From Bacteroides sp. (GTDB taxonomy: Bacteria; Bacteroidota; Bacteroidia; Bacteroidales; Bacteroidaceae): a stretch of 61,164 nucleotides of DNA. Under the pieces are notes generated by a model, which had not been told where the DNA came from, did no database searches, and saw nothing but the letters and a program-made list of their open reading frames with translations. A program made the position numbers and the translations under genes. Shown here piece by piece: positions 26,774 through 35,738 of the stretch (position 1 is the stretch's first letter; each line of letters opens with the position of its first letter). The DNA is taken from assembly GCA_022648295.1 (NCBI GenBank), contig JALCME010000026.1, forward strand, positions 1 to 61,164, in the 5' to 3' direction.

Positions 26774-29290
26774 ATGAAGGGCTTTTCATACGCTATATTT
26801 CTTTTATTCTTTCCGTTATGTGTTTTAGCAGGTGCATCTTTACGTGCATCTGCTGATTTCCCGGTGGATCCCTGTAATCATAGGCTTTATTATACTTCAC
26901 CTGCATCTATTTGGGAAGCAACGCTTCCGCTTGGTAATGGGAGATTGGGGATGATGCCTGATGGAGGTATCGGATGTGAACATATTGTGCTGAATGAAAT
27001 ATCACTTTGGAGCGGGATGGAAGCCGATTATGGAAATCCTGAAGCCTCGCAGAGTTTACCGGCTATTCGCCAGTTGTTGTTTGAAGGAAAGAATGAGGAA
27101 GCACAGGAGTTGATGTATCACAGCTTTGTGCCCAAAAAGCCCGAATTTGGAGGAACTTACGGTAATTATCAGGTATTGGGGAATTTAGACATCGGCTTTT
27201 CGTATTCTTTATCAGGAGGAGAGGAATTACATGCCTCATCCATAAAGCAACCGGTACCGGAGGATTATCGTCGTTGGCTGGATTTGCAAAACGGTATGGC
27301 TTATACGACTTTTACCCGGGATGGAGTTCGTTATCGTAGGGAATATTTTACGTCCCGTGACAGGGATGTGATGGTGGTGCATCTGCTTGCCGACCGAAAA
27401 GGAGCATTAAACTTTATAGCCCGGCTTAGTCGCCCGGAACGTGGAACAGTGACGGTTGAAGGAAACACGCTACTCATGAGTGGCGTGTTGGATAGTGGTA
27501 AGGAAGGATGTGAAGGTATGAAATATCGTCTTGCCATGCGCCTTGTGGCTAAAGGAGGGGCGCAAAACCTTGATAAACAGAATCTTTCGCTTTCGAAAGG
27601 GGATGAGGCTTGGTTGGTTCTTTCAGCCACTACTTCCTTTGCTGCTGAAGGTACGGATTTTGCCGGAGCACGCTATGCCACCGTTTGTGACAGTTTGCTG
27701 AATGCCGTATTACCGTTGTCTGCCTCAAACAAAGCTACTTTGTTTAAGAAGCTAAAGGCAGATGAAAAATCCCATTCTCTTTTACATCGCTCACTCTATG
27801 ACCGGGTTTCTTTGATTCTGCCTACATCTGCCGATGATACTTTACCTATGGACCAGCGTATCAGACGCTTTGAACAAACTGCTTCTCCGGCTTTAGCAGC
27901 ATTATATTATAATTACGGCCGTTATTTGTTGATAAGCAGTACCCGTCCCGGTAGCTTGCCTCCCAATTTGCAGGGCTTGTGGGCAAACGGGGTGGAAACT
28001 CCGTGGAATGGAGATTATCATACGAATATCAATGTTCAGATGAATCATTGGGCGTTGGAACAAGCCGGACTTCCTGAACTCTATCAGCCGTTGAACAGTC
28101 TGATAGAACGTTTTATCCCTTCTGGAGAAAAGACTGCCCGTACTTTTTATGGCTCGGATGCCAAAGGATGGGTGTTGCATATGATGACGAATGTCTGGAA
28201 CTATACCGCTCCCGGTGAACATCCTTCGTGGGGAGCTACCAATACCGGTGGAGCTTGGCTTTGCGCCCATTTATGGGAACAGTACCAATATAACCGGGAC
28301 CTGGATTTCTTAAAACAAATCTATCCTGTATTGAAGGGGGCTTCAGCCTTCTTTTATTCTACTATGGTGAAAGAGCCCGTGCATGGCTGGTTGGTTACCG
28401 CTCCTTCTTCTTCTCCTGAAAATTCGTTTTATGTAGGTCATGATTCTGTTCCGGTTAGTGTCTGTATGGGGCCTACCATGGATGTTCAGCTGATTGCGGA
28501 ACTTTATACCAATGTGATAAAGGCCGATTCTATTTTGAATTGTGACCGGGATTATGCATCCCAATTGAAAGAGGCGTTGAGGCACTTTCCTCCCATGCAA
28601 ATCAGTAAGAAGGGATATTTGCAGGAGTGGTTGGAAGATTATGCGGAAGTTGATGTTCATCACCGTCATGTCTCCCATTTATATGGATTGCACCCGGGGA
28701 ATTTAATTTCACCGGATCAGACTCCGGCTTTGGCGGAAGCTTGCCGGGTGACACTGAACCGCCGTGGTGATGGCGGAACAGGATGGAGCCGCGCCTGGAA
28801 AATCAATTTCTGGGCACGACTGGGGGATGGTAACCGTGCCTGGGCACTATTTAAGAGTTTGCTTCATCCTGCTATTGATTTGCAAACCGGACAGCATGGA
28901 AGTGGGACGTTCCCCAATCTCTTTTGTTCACATCCTCCTTTTCAGATAGATGGCAATTATGGGGGAACGGCTGGGATAAGTGAGATGCTGTTACAAAGTC
29001 ATGAAGGCTTTATTAACTTACTTCCCGCTTTACCGGATAGCTGGAGTAGCGGAAGTTTCCGTGGCATGCGTGTACGTGGTGGAGCTTCCGTTGATCTGGA
29101 TTGGAAAGACGGGCATGCGGTGAAAGCTGTTGTAACCGCTTTGGTACCTGGAGCGTTTATTTTGAAAAGGCCAGCAGGGATTGATCATGCCGAAGTAAGA
29201 GTTGGCAAAGACAATAGATTAGATAGAGGAGAAAGAATAAATCTCAATTTACAAGCCGGGGAGAAAGCGGAGATTACCTTTTTATCATAA
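26774..29290 (+). CDS. GH95 alpha-L-fucosidase
   Basis: Inverting alpha-1,2-fucosidase family, 838 residues, signal peptide ending near residue 20-26. The N-terminal beta domain starts with YTSPASIWEATLPLGNGRLG and ISLWSG, hallmarks of GH95. The helical barrel contains N418 and N420 in YHTNINVQMN, matching the paired catalytic-site asparagines of the family, and the conserved GDGGTGWSRAWKINFWARL segment. It begins 5 bp after the GH3 stop, so the two are translated together. In a xyloglucan locus the target is fucose on galactose in the fucosylated side chain of dicot cell walls. Some GH95 members are L-galactosidases, so the exact sugar is inferred. Confidence 0.92.
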   Translation: MKGFSYAIFLLFFPLCVLAGASLRASADFPVDPCNHRLYYTSPASIWEATLPLGNGRLGMMPDGGIGCEHIVLNEISLWSGMEADYGNPEASQSLPAIRQLLFEGKNEEAQELMYHSFVPKKPEFGGTYGNYQVLGNLDIGFSYSLSGGEELHASSIKQPVPEDYRRWLDLQNGMAYTTFTRDGVRYRREYFTSRDRDVMVVHLLADRKGALNFIARLSRPERGTVTVEGNTLLMSGVLDSGKEGCEGMKYRLAMRLVAKGGAQNLDKQNLSLSKGDEAWLVLSATTSFAAEGTDFAGARYATVCDSLLNAVLPLSASNKATLFKKLKADEKSHSLLHRSLYDRVSLILPTSADDTLPMDQRIRRFEQTASPALAALYYNYGRYLLISSTRPGSLPPNLQGLWANGVETPWNGDYHTNINVQMNHWALEQAGLPELYQPLNSLIERFIPSGEKTARTFYGSDAKGWVLHMMTNVWNYTAPGEHPSWGATNTGGAWLCAHLWEQYQYNRDLDFLKQIYPVLKGASAFFYSTMVKEPVHGWLVTAPSSSPENSFYVGHDSVPVSVCMGPTMDVQLIAELYTNVIKADSILNCDRDYASQLKEALRHFPPMQISKKGYLQEWLEDYAEVDVHHRHVSHLYGLHPGNLISPDQTPALAEACRVTLNRRGDGGTGWSRAWKINFWARLGDGNRAWALFKSLLHPAIDLQTGQHGSGTFPNLFCSHPPFQIDGNYGGTAGISEMLLQSHEGFINLLPALPDSWSSGSFRGMRVRGGASVDLDWKDGHAVKAVVTALVPGAFILKRPAGIDHAEVRVGKDNRLDRGERINLNLQAGEKAEITFLS

Positions 29291-29301
29291 AGTAAATACA
29301 G

Positions 29302-29325
29302 GAAAAGAAGACTTTGACTCTTTTC
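29302..29325 (+). terminator. Weak hairpin after the GH95 gene
   Basis: GAAAAGA (29302-29308) pairs with TCTTTTC (29319-29325), without a clean T-run. Possible end of the GH31-GH95 operon. Confidence 0.35.
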
Positions 29326-29388
29326 ATCGTTAATAAAATAGAAGCTCTTAGAAACACTTTATCTACCCTTAAACTTTTCTTTTGAAGA

Positions 29389-29420
29389 TTTGTCTTTCGT
29401 AGGTGAAAGCTGTATTTTTG
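29389..29420 (+). promoter_or_regulatory. Promoter of the serine hydrolase operon
   Basis: TTTG (29389-29392) and TATTTTTG (29413-29420) are 20 bases apart, a close match to the Bacteroides consensus. It shows that the next gene has its own transcription start and need not follow the polysaccharide operon. Confidence 0.75.
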
Positions 29421-29453
29421 CACATTACATCTATTAAATGAATATCAAGTTCA

Positions 29454-30962
29454 ATGATGAAGAATAAATTCAGCTTGCTTTTCGTTGTACTTTGTCTGTT
29501 GACTGCTACAACAGCCCGTGCACAAATTCATGAATTACAGCGCTCTACCCCTGAAGCGGAGGGAGTTCCTTCACAGGCAATTATTACTTTGTTTGACTCT
29601 CTGACTTCATTATCCCGCACGGATATCCATAGCGTGGTGGTGCTGCGTCATGGTAAGGTTATTGGTGAAATCTATCCCAAACCTTTTGCACCGGAATATT
29701 GTCATACGATGTATTCTTGTTCTAAAACCTTTGTCGGGGCAGCTGTCGGTTTGGCTATCGAAGAGAACCGTTTACGTCTCACAGATCGTGTGGCTACTTT
29801 CTTTCCTGAATTACTCCCCGATTCCGTCTCTCCGAATTTGGCGGATATGACTGTCCGTGATTTACTTACCATGACCTCGGGTATTACTCCCGATTGGAAC
29901 ATGCGCGGCATTTGTACGGATTGGATACATACTTACCTCTCAAAGCCGGTAAAAACCCCGGGTAAGAAGTTTGAATATGATTCCATTTGCTCGTATCTCC
30001 TTTCTGCCATTGTGCAAAAGGTGACAGGCATGACCTTGTTTGATTACTTAAAATTGAAGCTTTTTACACCGATGCACATCACAGATGTGGCTTGGCAAAT
30101 CAGTCCGGAAGGCATTAATACCGGAGGATGGGGACTGTACATTCAAAGTGAATCACTGGCAAAGTTTGGATTGTTATTGTTGAATCATGGTGTGTGGGAA
30201 GGTAAACAGTTGCTTCCTGCTTCATGGGTAAAACAGATGACAACAAAGCAAATGGAAACCGGTGGAGATGATTACGGTTACCAAATGTGGCTTTGTGAAT
30301 ATCCGGGTGCTGTACGTGCCGATGGTGCGTTGGGACAATATATCCTGATGATTCCGGATAAGGATATGGTCGTTGTTATTACCGAATGTACGTTGATTGA
30401 TGGGCGTACTCAACGCCGGTTGGTATGGAACCGTTTAATGCCGGAAGTGAGTGATAGTAAGCTGATCCCCGGGAAAGAGTATAAAAAGTTGCAGAAGAAG
30501 CAGCAGACTTATCAGCTGCCGTTGGAACAAGGAAAAGCGAAGTCCTCCTTATCAGGAAAGTATGAGGGGAAGCGAATTGTCCTTGAGAAAAACAAGTACG
30601 GCTGGAACTCTCTGGTTATGCAATTTAAACCGAAAGAAGTTGTACTGACGGTTGCGGAAGAGAAGGGAATCAACTACAATCTTCATTTTGGTTATAAAGA
30701 ATGGCTAAAGACTGCAATTAATGCTTACCCACCTTACTCCATTACTCCGAAAGATAGTTTTAAAGGACTAAAAGGCCCCTTCTGGGTTGCAGGTAGTTAT
30801 GCGTGGAGTTCATCCGCTACTTTGCAACTGAAGGCTCATTATGTCAACTGGATAAGTGCTCTTGCCCTGAAGTTCCGTTTTGATGGAACTCGTGTACAAC
30901 TTAATGTTAAGGAGAATTATTCTTCGGGTGACGGGGTTGTCATCAAAGGAAATCTGCAATAA
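29454..30962 (+). CDS. Secreted serine hydrolase, beta-lactamase class C fold
   Basis: 502 residues with a signal peptide ending near ARAQ (about 24). The serine-hydrolase motif S-x-x-K is S88-C-S-K91, with a likely second motif Y175-D-S and the third-motif region near DGALGQ. This is the fold of class C beta-lactamases, DD-peptidases, esterases and 6-aminohexanoate-dimer hydrolases. MTSGI and the TDWI/PGKKFEYDS segment are those of the esterase/NylB side. The C-terminal 140 residues form a separate beta-rich domain. Neighbourhood suggests a carbohydrate ester as a possible substrate, but the gene has its own promoter and a housekeeping peptidase role is equally possible. Confidence 0.8.
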   Translation: MMKNKFSLLFVVLCLLTATTARAQIHELQRSTPEAEGVPSQAIITLFDSLTSLSRTDIHSVVVLRHGKVIGEIYPKPFAPEYCHTMYSCSKTFVGAAVGLAIEENRLRLTDRVATFFPELLPDSVSPNLADMTVRDLLTMTSGITPDWNMRGICTDWIHTYLSKPVKTPGKKFEYDSICSYLLSAIVQKVTGMTLFDYLKLKLFTPMHITDVAWQISPEGINTGGWGLYIQSESLAKFGLLLLNHGVWEGKQLLPASWVKQMTTKQMETGGDDYGYQMWLCEYPGAVRADGALGQYILMIPDKDMVVVITECTLIDGRTQRRLVWNRLMPEVSDSKLIPGKEYKKLQKKQQTYQLPLEQGKAKSSLSGKYEGKRIVLEKNKYGWNSLVMQFKPKEVVLTVAEEKGINYNLHFGYKEWLKTAINAYPPYSITPKDSFKGLKGPFWVAGSYAWSSSATLQLKAHYVNWISALALKFRFDGTRVQLNVKENYSSGDGVVIKGNLQ

Positions 30963-30979
30963 CGGATAATATAGTTACT

Positions 30980-31612
30980 ATGAATCGCATTACTTCTGTA
31001 TTGAAACGTCCACTGATTTGGTTGTGTCGGTTTCGCCATCGTTGTGGTTATGGCGTGCATTCTCCTTTTGCTTTCAACTTAATTACGCAGGTGATTTATG
31101 AAAAGGCCACCTATTATAAGTATAAGGATTTGGTAAAAGAACAAAGAAAGTTAGCATCGGAAAAGGATAAATACTGGGGGCGTGAACCAAAAAGAGTAAA
31201 GCGCCTCTTGTTCCGATTGGTGAATTATGCACAGCCGTATACCATTGTGGATGCGGGCACAATTGCAGCTTCATCCCTTTATTTGAAGGCAGCTAAAGAG
31301 GGAGTGGACTACGTTGCGGCTTCCGATCTGTCCGAACTCTTTTTGGAGACGGATACTCCGGTGGATTTTCTGTATTTGCATGACTATCGCCATCCAGATT
31401 TTGTTGAAAAGGTCTTTGACGTTTGTGCTTCCCGCACTACGGATAAATCAGTTTTTGTCATGGAAGGCATTGGTTATTCCAAGTCCATGAAAATGCTTTG
31501 GAAACGTTTACTGCAAGATGAGCGGACAGGCATTTCCTTTGATTTGTATGATTTGGGCATTTTGTTTTTTGATAAAACAAAGATAAAACAGGCTTATGTA
31601 GTCAACTTCTAA
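30980..31612 (+). CDS. Bacteroidetes-conserved methyltransferase-like protein
   Basis: 210 residues, cytoplasmic. The start RCGYGVHSPFAFNLITQVIYEK is the hallmark of a Bacteroidetes protein group related to class I SAM-dependent methyltransferases. The expected glycine-rich SAM loop is poor (TIVDAGTIAASSLYLK), so binding may be lost. It follows the serine hydrolase after 17 bases and is probably cotranscribed. No target can be proposed. Confidence 0.5.
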   Translation: MNRITSVLKRPLIWLCRFRHRCGYGVHSPFAFNLITQVIYEKATYYKYKDLVKEQRKLASEKDKYWGREPKRVKRLLFRLVNYAQPYTIVDAGTIAASSLYLKAAKEGVDYVAASDLSELFLETDTPVDFLYLHDYRHPDFVEKVFDVCASRTTDKSVFVMEGIGYSKSMKMLWKRLLQDERTGISFDLYDLGILFFDKTKIKQAYVVNF

Positions 31613-31660
31613 GGTGTGTTGAGTGTTTCTGTTGTTATAAACTAAAATGATACGATTTGT

Positions 31661-32224
31661 ATGAGAAAGAGCCTTGTATATACAAAGACCGGAGATAAGG
31701 GGATGACTTCGCTTGTCGGCGGTACGCGCGTTCCTAAAACGCATATTCGCCTTGAGGCTTACGGGACGGTGGACGAACTTAATGCCCATATAGGATTGTT
31801 GATTACTTACTTACCCGAAGGTGCGGAACTTGAATTCCTGCAGGGCATCCAGCATCGGCTTTTCAGAGTGGGTTCCTATTTGGCAACAGACCGTGATAAA
31901 ACCAAACTATCGGGGGCGAGCATATTGTCTGAAGAGGATGTGGAATGTATGGAACGGGAAATAGACCGGATGGAGAACGACTTGCAGCCTTTGAGAGCTT
32001 TTATCTTGCCCGGAGGCAGTCGGGGAGCAGCAGTTGCACATATTTGCAGAACAATCTGTCGCCGTGCGGAGAGAAGAATACTTGTTCTCTCAGAGCAGTT
32101 CGAAATAGCGCCGGAGTTATTGGCGTATATCAATAGATTGTCCGATTATTTGTTCGTACTATCAAGGAAAATAAATCATGACGAAAAAAAAGACGAAATA
32201 ATTTGGGATAATAGTTGCAAGTGA
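31661..32224 (+). CDS. Cob(I)yrinic acid a,c-diamide adenosyltransferase, PduO type
   Basis: 187 residues. It transfers adenosine from ATP to the cobalt of cobalamin. TKTGDKGMTSLVGG (9-22) is the N-terminal ATP-binding signature of the PduO family, VDELNAHIG follows at about 37-45, and RRAERR is the conserved C-terminal helix motif near 143-148. The length is that of stand-alone PduO enzymes. It provides coenzyme B12 for enzymes such as methylmalonyl-CoA mutase encoded elsewhere. The start lies 48 bp after the preceding gene. Confidence 0.9.
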   Translation: MRKSLVYTKTGDKGMTSLVGGTRVPKTHIRLEAYGTVDELNAHIGLLITYLPEGAELEFLQGIQHRLFRVGSYLATDRDKTKLSGASILSEEDVECMEREIDRMENDLQPLRAFILPGGSRGAAVAHICRTICRRAERRILVLSEQFEIAPELLAYINRLSDYLFVLSRKINHDEKKDEIIWDNSCK

Positions 32225-32244
32225 AATATTTTGTTATACTTTTG
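32215..32244 (+). promoter_or_regulatory. Promoter of the DUF2795 gene
   Basis: TTG (32215-32217) and TACTTTTG (32237-32244) are separated by 19 bases, an excellent Bacteroides promoter. The -33 box lies inside the last codons of the adenosyltransferase gene. The leader is about 50 bases. Confidence 0.75.
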
Positions 32245-32299
32245 CGGAAAATTAAAAAGGTAGTATTTTTTATATTCACTATTTTAATACTTTGATTTT

Positions 32300-32521
32300 A
32301 TGTATTGGACATTGGAATTAGCATCTAAGTTGGAAGATGCTCCTTGGCCGGCAACTAAGGATGAACTGATTGATTATGCCATGCGTTCAGGTGCTCCACT
32401 TGAAGTGATTGAAAACTTACAGGAGATGGAAGATGAAGGTGAAATTTATGAAAGTATAGAAGATATTTGGCCAGATTATCCCAGCAAAGAGGATTTCTTT
32501 TTTAATGAAGAAGAATATTGA
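32300..32521 (+). CDS. Small acidic DUF2795 protein
   Basis: 73 residues, cytoplasmic and strongly acidic, ending in DFFFNEEEY. MYWTLELASKLEDAPWPATKDELIDYAMRSGAP is the DUF2795 core, a small helical domain conserved in Bacteroidetes. Its function is not known. It has its own promoter and is followed by a hairpin, so it is a single-gene unit that may read into the helicase gene. Confidence 0.85.
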   Translation: MYWTLELASKLEDAPWPATKDELIDYAMRSGAPLEVIENLQEMEDEGEIYESIEDIWPDYPSKEDFFFNEEEY

Positions 32522-32566
32522 TTCGCTTTTTTAAGAAGCTTGTCCTATACGGGCAGGTTCTAACAC

Positions 32567-32626
32567 ATAAAAGAGAGACAGTCTGAAAGCCTGATTTGCA
32601 ACGGGTTTCAAGACTGCCTCTTTTAT
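32567..32626 (+). terminator. Terminator hairpin between DUF2795 and helicase genes
   Basis: TAAAAGAG...CAGTCT (32568-32584) pairs with AAGACTG-CTCTTTTA (32610-32625) with a small bulge, followed by TTTTATTTTA. It ends 10 bases before the helicase ATG. It is either the end of the DUF2795 transcript or an attenuator for the helicase. Confidence 0.7.
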
Positions 32627-32635
32627 TTTATAATT

Positions 32636-35074
32636 ATGATAAAAGAAGAGACAGGCACGGTAAGCCAATTACCACAGTTAAGACAGAGATGCCTACCGGA
32701 AAAAGGCAGGGAAGCTATTCAAAAGTTATTAGAAGAAGTATACGGATACGATCAGTTTCGTGATCTGGAAATCTACAATGATTTGTTCAAAGGTCGGGAC
32801 ACGATAAAAGTATCCCAGGGACAGTTAATAGAAAGTGTTATTCTTGAAGCTGAAAAGTCTTTGCAGGGCAAAGAGGATGTTAATAATATCTTGTTGACAG
32901 CTCCCACCGGTTCAGGAAAATCCTTATTGTTTCAGTTACCTTCCATCTATTTGGGAAATGAATACCATCTCCTTACTATTGTTGTGTCTCCTTTGAAGGC
33001 TTTGATTCTCGATCAGGTAGAGGGTTTGCAGGCTTTGAATTATATGCGTGTGGCTTATGCTTCCTCTGATTTATCTCCGGAACAAAAGAAAGAAGTTTAT
33101 CAGCAAGTACGGGAAGGGGAAATAGATGTACTTTATTTATCTCCCGAATTACTGCTTTCGTATGATATCAAGCACTTTGTGGGAGAACGGCGCATAGGGT
33201 TGTTGGTAGTGGATGAGGCGCATACGGTGACTACATGGGGTAAGGAATTCCGGGTGGATTATTGGTTTCTGGGCCGTTATCTGCAGAGCATTAAAGAGTC
33301 TCTTGGGTATACTTTCCCTGTTTTTGCTTTAACGGCTACTGCCATATGGAACCCAAGAGGAGATAATGATATGGTATTTGAAACCGTCCGTTCATTACAA
33401 ATGGATCCTTGCGTGCTTTATGTCGGTATTGCGAGACGTACAAATATTGGCTTTGACGTCCGGCAACTCGTTCCCGAAGAGGGGGAGACGTATGATAAAG
33501 CTAAGCAACGCGTCATTGCAGAGCGGGTGGAAACGTTGCTGGAAAGTCATAAGTCTATCCTTTATTATCCTTTTGCCGGTGGAATTGATATGAGATTGAA
33601 GACATGGGTGAAACCGATGGACTGGCATTTGGTTGCTTCGTATTACGGGAAGAAGGATAAAACGGAAAAGGCTGCTATTGTGCAGGAGTTCAAAGAAGGT
33701 ACCAAACGGTTGATTGTAGCAACGAAGGCGTTTGGCATGGGGGTGGATATCAGCGATATTGACCGGATTTATCATGTAGCTCCGTCCAGCACTTTTGTTG
33801 ATTATGTACAGGAGATAGGGCGTTCGGCGCGTGAAGCAGGTATGCAGGGCGTTTCTGTTACGGACTTCCATGAACGTGATTTTTATTATATGAAACGCTT
33901 GCACATGCTGGGCAATATTGCTCAGGAACAGTTAGTGTTGATCTTAAAGAAGTTGATGGAAGTTTACCGGATGAAGGGGGAGAAAGCCGAGATTCTGGTC
34001 TCATTATCCGACTTTGAATTTGTGGTAAAACTACCCCGTTTAAAGAGTAAGCTGGAGTATGAAGCGGAGCTGGGGCAATTGATAAAAACCGCTTTGTTGT
34101 GGCTTGAAGAAGATTTGAATAAACGTTACGGGAAGGATTTGCTGGTGGTCACTCCACAAAACCTGTTAACAGAGGGATACATTCAGGATAAGTCGGGTGA
34201 TGTTTTTATCCGGGAGTTTGCCCCTTATTTGGAGAAGGTGGAAGGTACGGAAAATGTGTATAAAGCCTATTTGGATAAACTTTGGGAAGAACGTTTTGCT
34301 GAGCTGGGTTACAGGGACTTTAAACATAAACTCAATAATGGTACGTTGTGGGAAGGTTCCCGGGCTGTTTCCGTTGGTAAGCACGAAGTGCTGCTTAAGG
34401 AGGATGCGGAAGTTATCGGTCAGCGAATGAATGCTTTATTCAGTAGTTTGAAGACTTTGTTCTCTGATAAATTAAAAAAGACGAAGGGACGCTTTGACGA
34501 AGAAGAGTTGCGGGCTGTCTTTGCCGAACATGATATGGACGTGCCGTCAGCCAAACGGTTTATCGGTTCGCTGCTTGAATCAAGGACGGAAGAAGGCCGT
34601 AGCATCAGTTACATCAGCAGTGTGAAGAAGAAAGATGAAAACTCATTATCTTTTACGATAACACGTGGGTTTGATTTGCTTCTTTCCCGGTATCAGAAAC
34701 TTTTTACTCAACGTATTGTTGGTCGTAAGGGGGATAGATTATGCTTTTATTGTACGCCTTTCTCTGACTTGAATGTTTTGCTTAACTTACTTTCCATGCT
34801 CAATTGCCTTTCGTTTAGTGTGGAAGGTGGAGGAACTCCCTGTGTGCTTATTCATTTTAATGACGCAGAGCGCTTGAAGGAGATTGCGTCTTCCTATGAG
34901 TATCATAACTTGATTCTTGAAAATAATGAGCGAATCTTCCAAGAGCAAATAGAACTATTTACACTTTTCTTTGGTAATAGCAGCATGTCGGATGAAGAGC
35001 GTTGGAACTTTATAGAGGATTACTTTACGGGTACGGGTGTAGATGAATTGAAAGCGAAGTACGGAGAAGCGTAG
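32636..35074 (+). CDS. RecQ-like superfamily II DNA helicase, divergent
   Basis: 812 residues. It is an ATP-driven helicase: Walker A PTGSGKS with K95, DEAH box D193-H196, and the RecQ-type aromatic loop TTWGKEFRVDY directly after it. Motif VI lies in QEIGRSAREAGMQG near 388-401. The helicase core spans about 70-430. The C-terminal 380 residues show neither the four-cysteine zinc site of classical RecQ nor a clear HRDC domain and are of unknown type. It is therefore not the housekeeping RecQ, and a repair or phage-defence role is possible. It stands alone beside an irregular region. ATG 32636 follows a terminator-like hairpin by 10 bases. Confidence 0.8.
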   Translation: MIKEETGTVSQLPQLRQRCLPEKGREAIQKLLEEVYGYDQFRDLEIYNDLFKGRDTIKVSQGQLIESVILEAEKSLQGKEDVNNILLTAPTGSGKSLLFQLPSIYLGNEYHLLTIVVSPLKALILDQVEGLQALNYMRVAYASSDLSPEQKKEVYQQVREGEIDVLYLSPELLLSYDIKHFVGERRIGLLVVDEAHTVTTWGKEFRVDYWFLGRYLQSIKESLGYTFPVFALTATAIWNPRGDNDMVFETVRSLQMDPCVLYVGIARRTNIGFDVRQLVPEEGETYDKAKQRVIAERVETLLESHKSILYYPFAGGIDMRLKTWVKPMDWHLVASYYGKKDKTEKAAIVQEFKEGTKRLIVATKAFGMGVDISDIDRIYHVAPSSTFVDYVQEIGRSAREAGMQGVSVTDFHERDFYYMKRLHMLGNIAQEQLVLILKKLMEVYRMKGEKAEILVSLSDFEFVVKLPRLKSKLEYEAELGQLIKTALLWLEEDLNKRYGKDLLVVTPQNLLTEGYIQDKSGDVFIREFAPYLEKVEGTENVYKAYLDKLWEERFAELGYRDFKHKLNNGTLWEGSRAVSVGKHEVLLKEDAEVIGQRMNALFSSLKTLFSDKLKKTKGRFDEEELRAVFAEHDMDVPSAKRFIGSLLESRTEEGRSISYISSVKKKDENSLSFTITRGFDLLLSRYQKLFTQRIVGRKGDRLCFYCTPFSDLNVLLNLLSMLNCLSFSVEGGGTPCVLIHFNDAERLKEIASSYEYHNLILENNERIFQEQIELFTLFFGNSSMSDEERWNFIEDYFTGTGVDELKAKYGEA

Positions 35075-35415
35075 AAGATTTCTATTTACAAATTACAAGA
35101 TCATCAATGCCCGTCAAGTACCGCATTCGGGCTGAAACCACTTTGATTCATTAAAAACGGGCCGAGAAGGGTCTCTGGCGGGGATTTGGCTGAAAGCTGA
35201 AAGCAACCTGAAACCTTGCTTTCAGCCGGAATGCCGATGTACAAAGGGATGCAGAAGCTGAAAGCAAAAACCGATGTTTTTTAAAATTCCGTCATTTAGG
35301 GGGTGTTTTTGCTAAATTTCCTACCTTTATACTACATCATTATGTTTAGTGATAGCTATGTTATGACCACCCAATGCATCCAGGTTTAAAGTGCAGTTTA
35401 GGGCGGAAGACTTCG
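35075..35415. other. Intergenic stretch after the helicase, with hairpins
   Basis: No gene. GCCCG (35109-35113) pairs with CGGGC (35128-35132). A longer stem joins AGCTGAAAGCAA (35195-35206) with TTGCTTTCAGCC (35216-35227). The same GCTGAAAGCAA motif recurs near 35254. None is followed by a T-run, so these look like repeat remnants rather than terminators. Confidence 0.5.
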
Positions 35416-35547
35416 TAGCCCTGGGATGTGAGGAAGATAGCCCTGGGCTATTAAGCAGATACCCCTGGGCTGCGAAGTAAATAGCCCTGGTTTGTGATGA
35501 AAGTAGCCCTGGTTTGTGAAGAAAATAACTTTGAGCTAAGAAAAAAT
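35416..35547 (+). repeat. Tandem array B: 22-bp units starting TAGCCCTGG
   Basis: Units begin at 35416, 35438, 35460, 35482, 35504 and 35526, exactly 22 bp apart. The first nine bases TAGCCCTGG are constant in units 1, 2, 4 and 5, and TACCCCTGG in unit 3. The other 13 bases vary around TTGTGA-GAA. Unit 6 is degenerate (TAACTTTGA). A 22-bp unit shifts the reading frame at each copy, so the array is not coding. There are no unique spacers, so it is not a CRISPR. Confidence 0.9.
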
Positions 35548-35594
35548 ATTATTGAACTGTTACGATTAATGCTCTATATTGTTGACCTTCTATT

Positions 35595-35660
35595 TCCAGC
35601 GCACGGGAAATATAGATCCAACGTACGGGAGATATATGTCCTGCATGTTGGAGATAGAGA
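35595..35660 (+). repeat. Tandem array C: three 22-bp units starting TCC
   Basis: Units start at 35595, 35617 and 35639. They share TCC-a-CG-ACGGGAgATATA with one to seven differences per unit; the third is most diverged. The sequence is unrelated to arrays B and D, but the period is the same. Confidence 0.8.
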
Positions 35661-35738
35661 ACCCATAAACATCTAAACTAAACCCTTTTCGGGTTATATT
35701 GCTCTTTTACTGTTTATCCGTTGGGTAACTCAATAAAA

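Noticed and set aside
32636..35074. Housekeeping RecQ
   Set aside because: The zinc-binding cysteines and HRDC domain of classical RecQ are not visible and the C-terminus is unrelated.
35195..35227. Terminator of the helicase gene
   Set aside because: The stem is good but lacks a following T-run, and the same motif recurs nearby, so a repeat remnant is more likely.
35494..35676. 60-residue open frame across repeat arrays B and C
   Set aside because: It runs through non-triplet tandem repeats and the gap between them, and has no protein-like pattern, so it is a chance frame.
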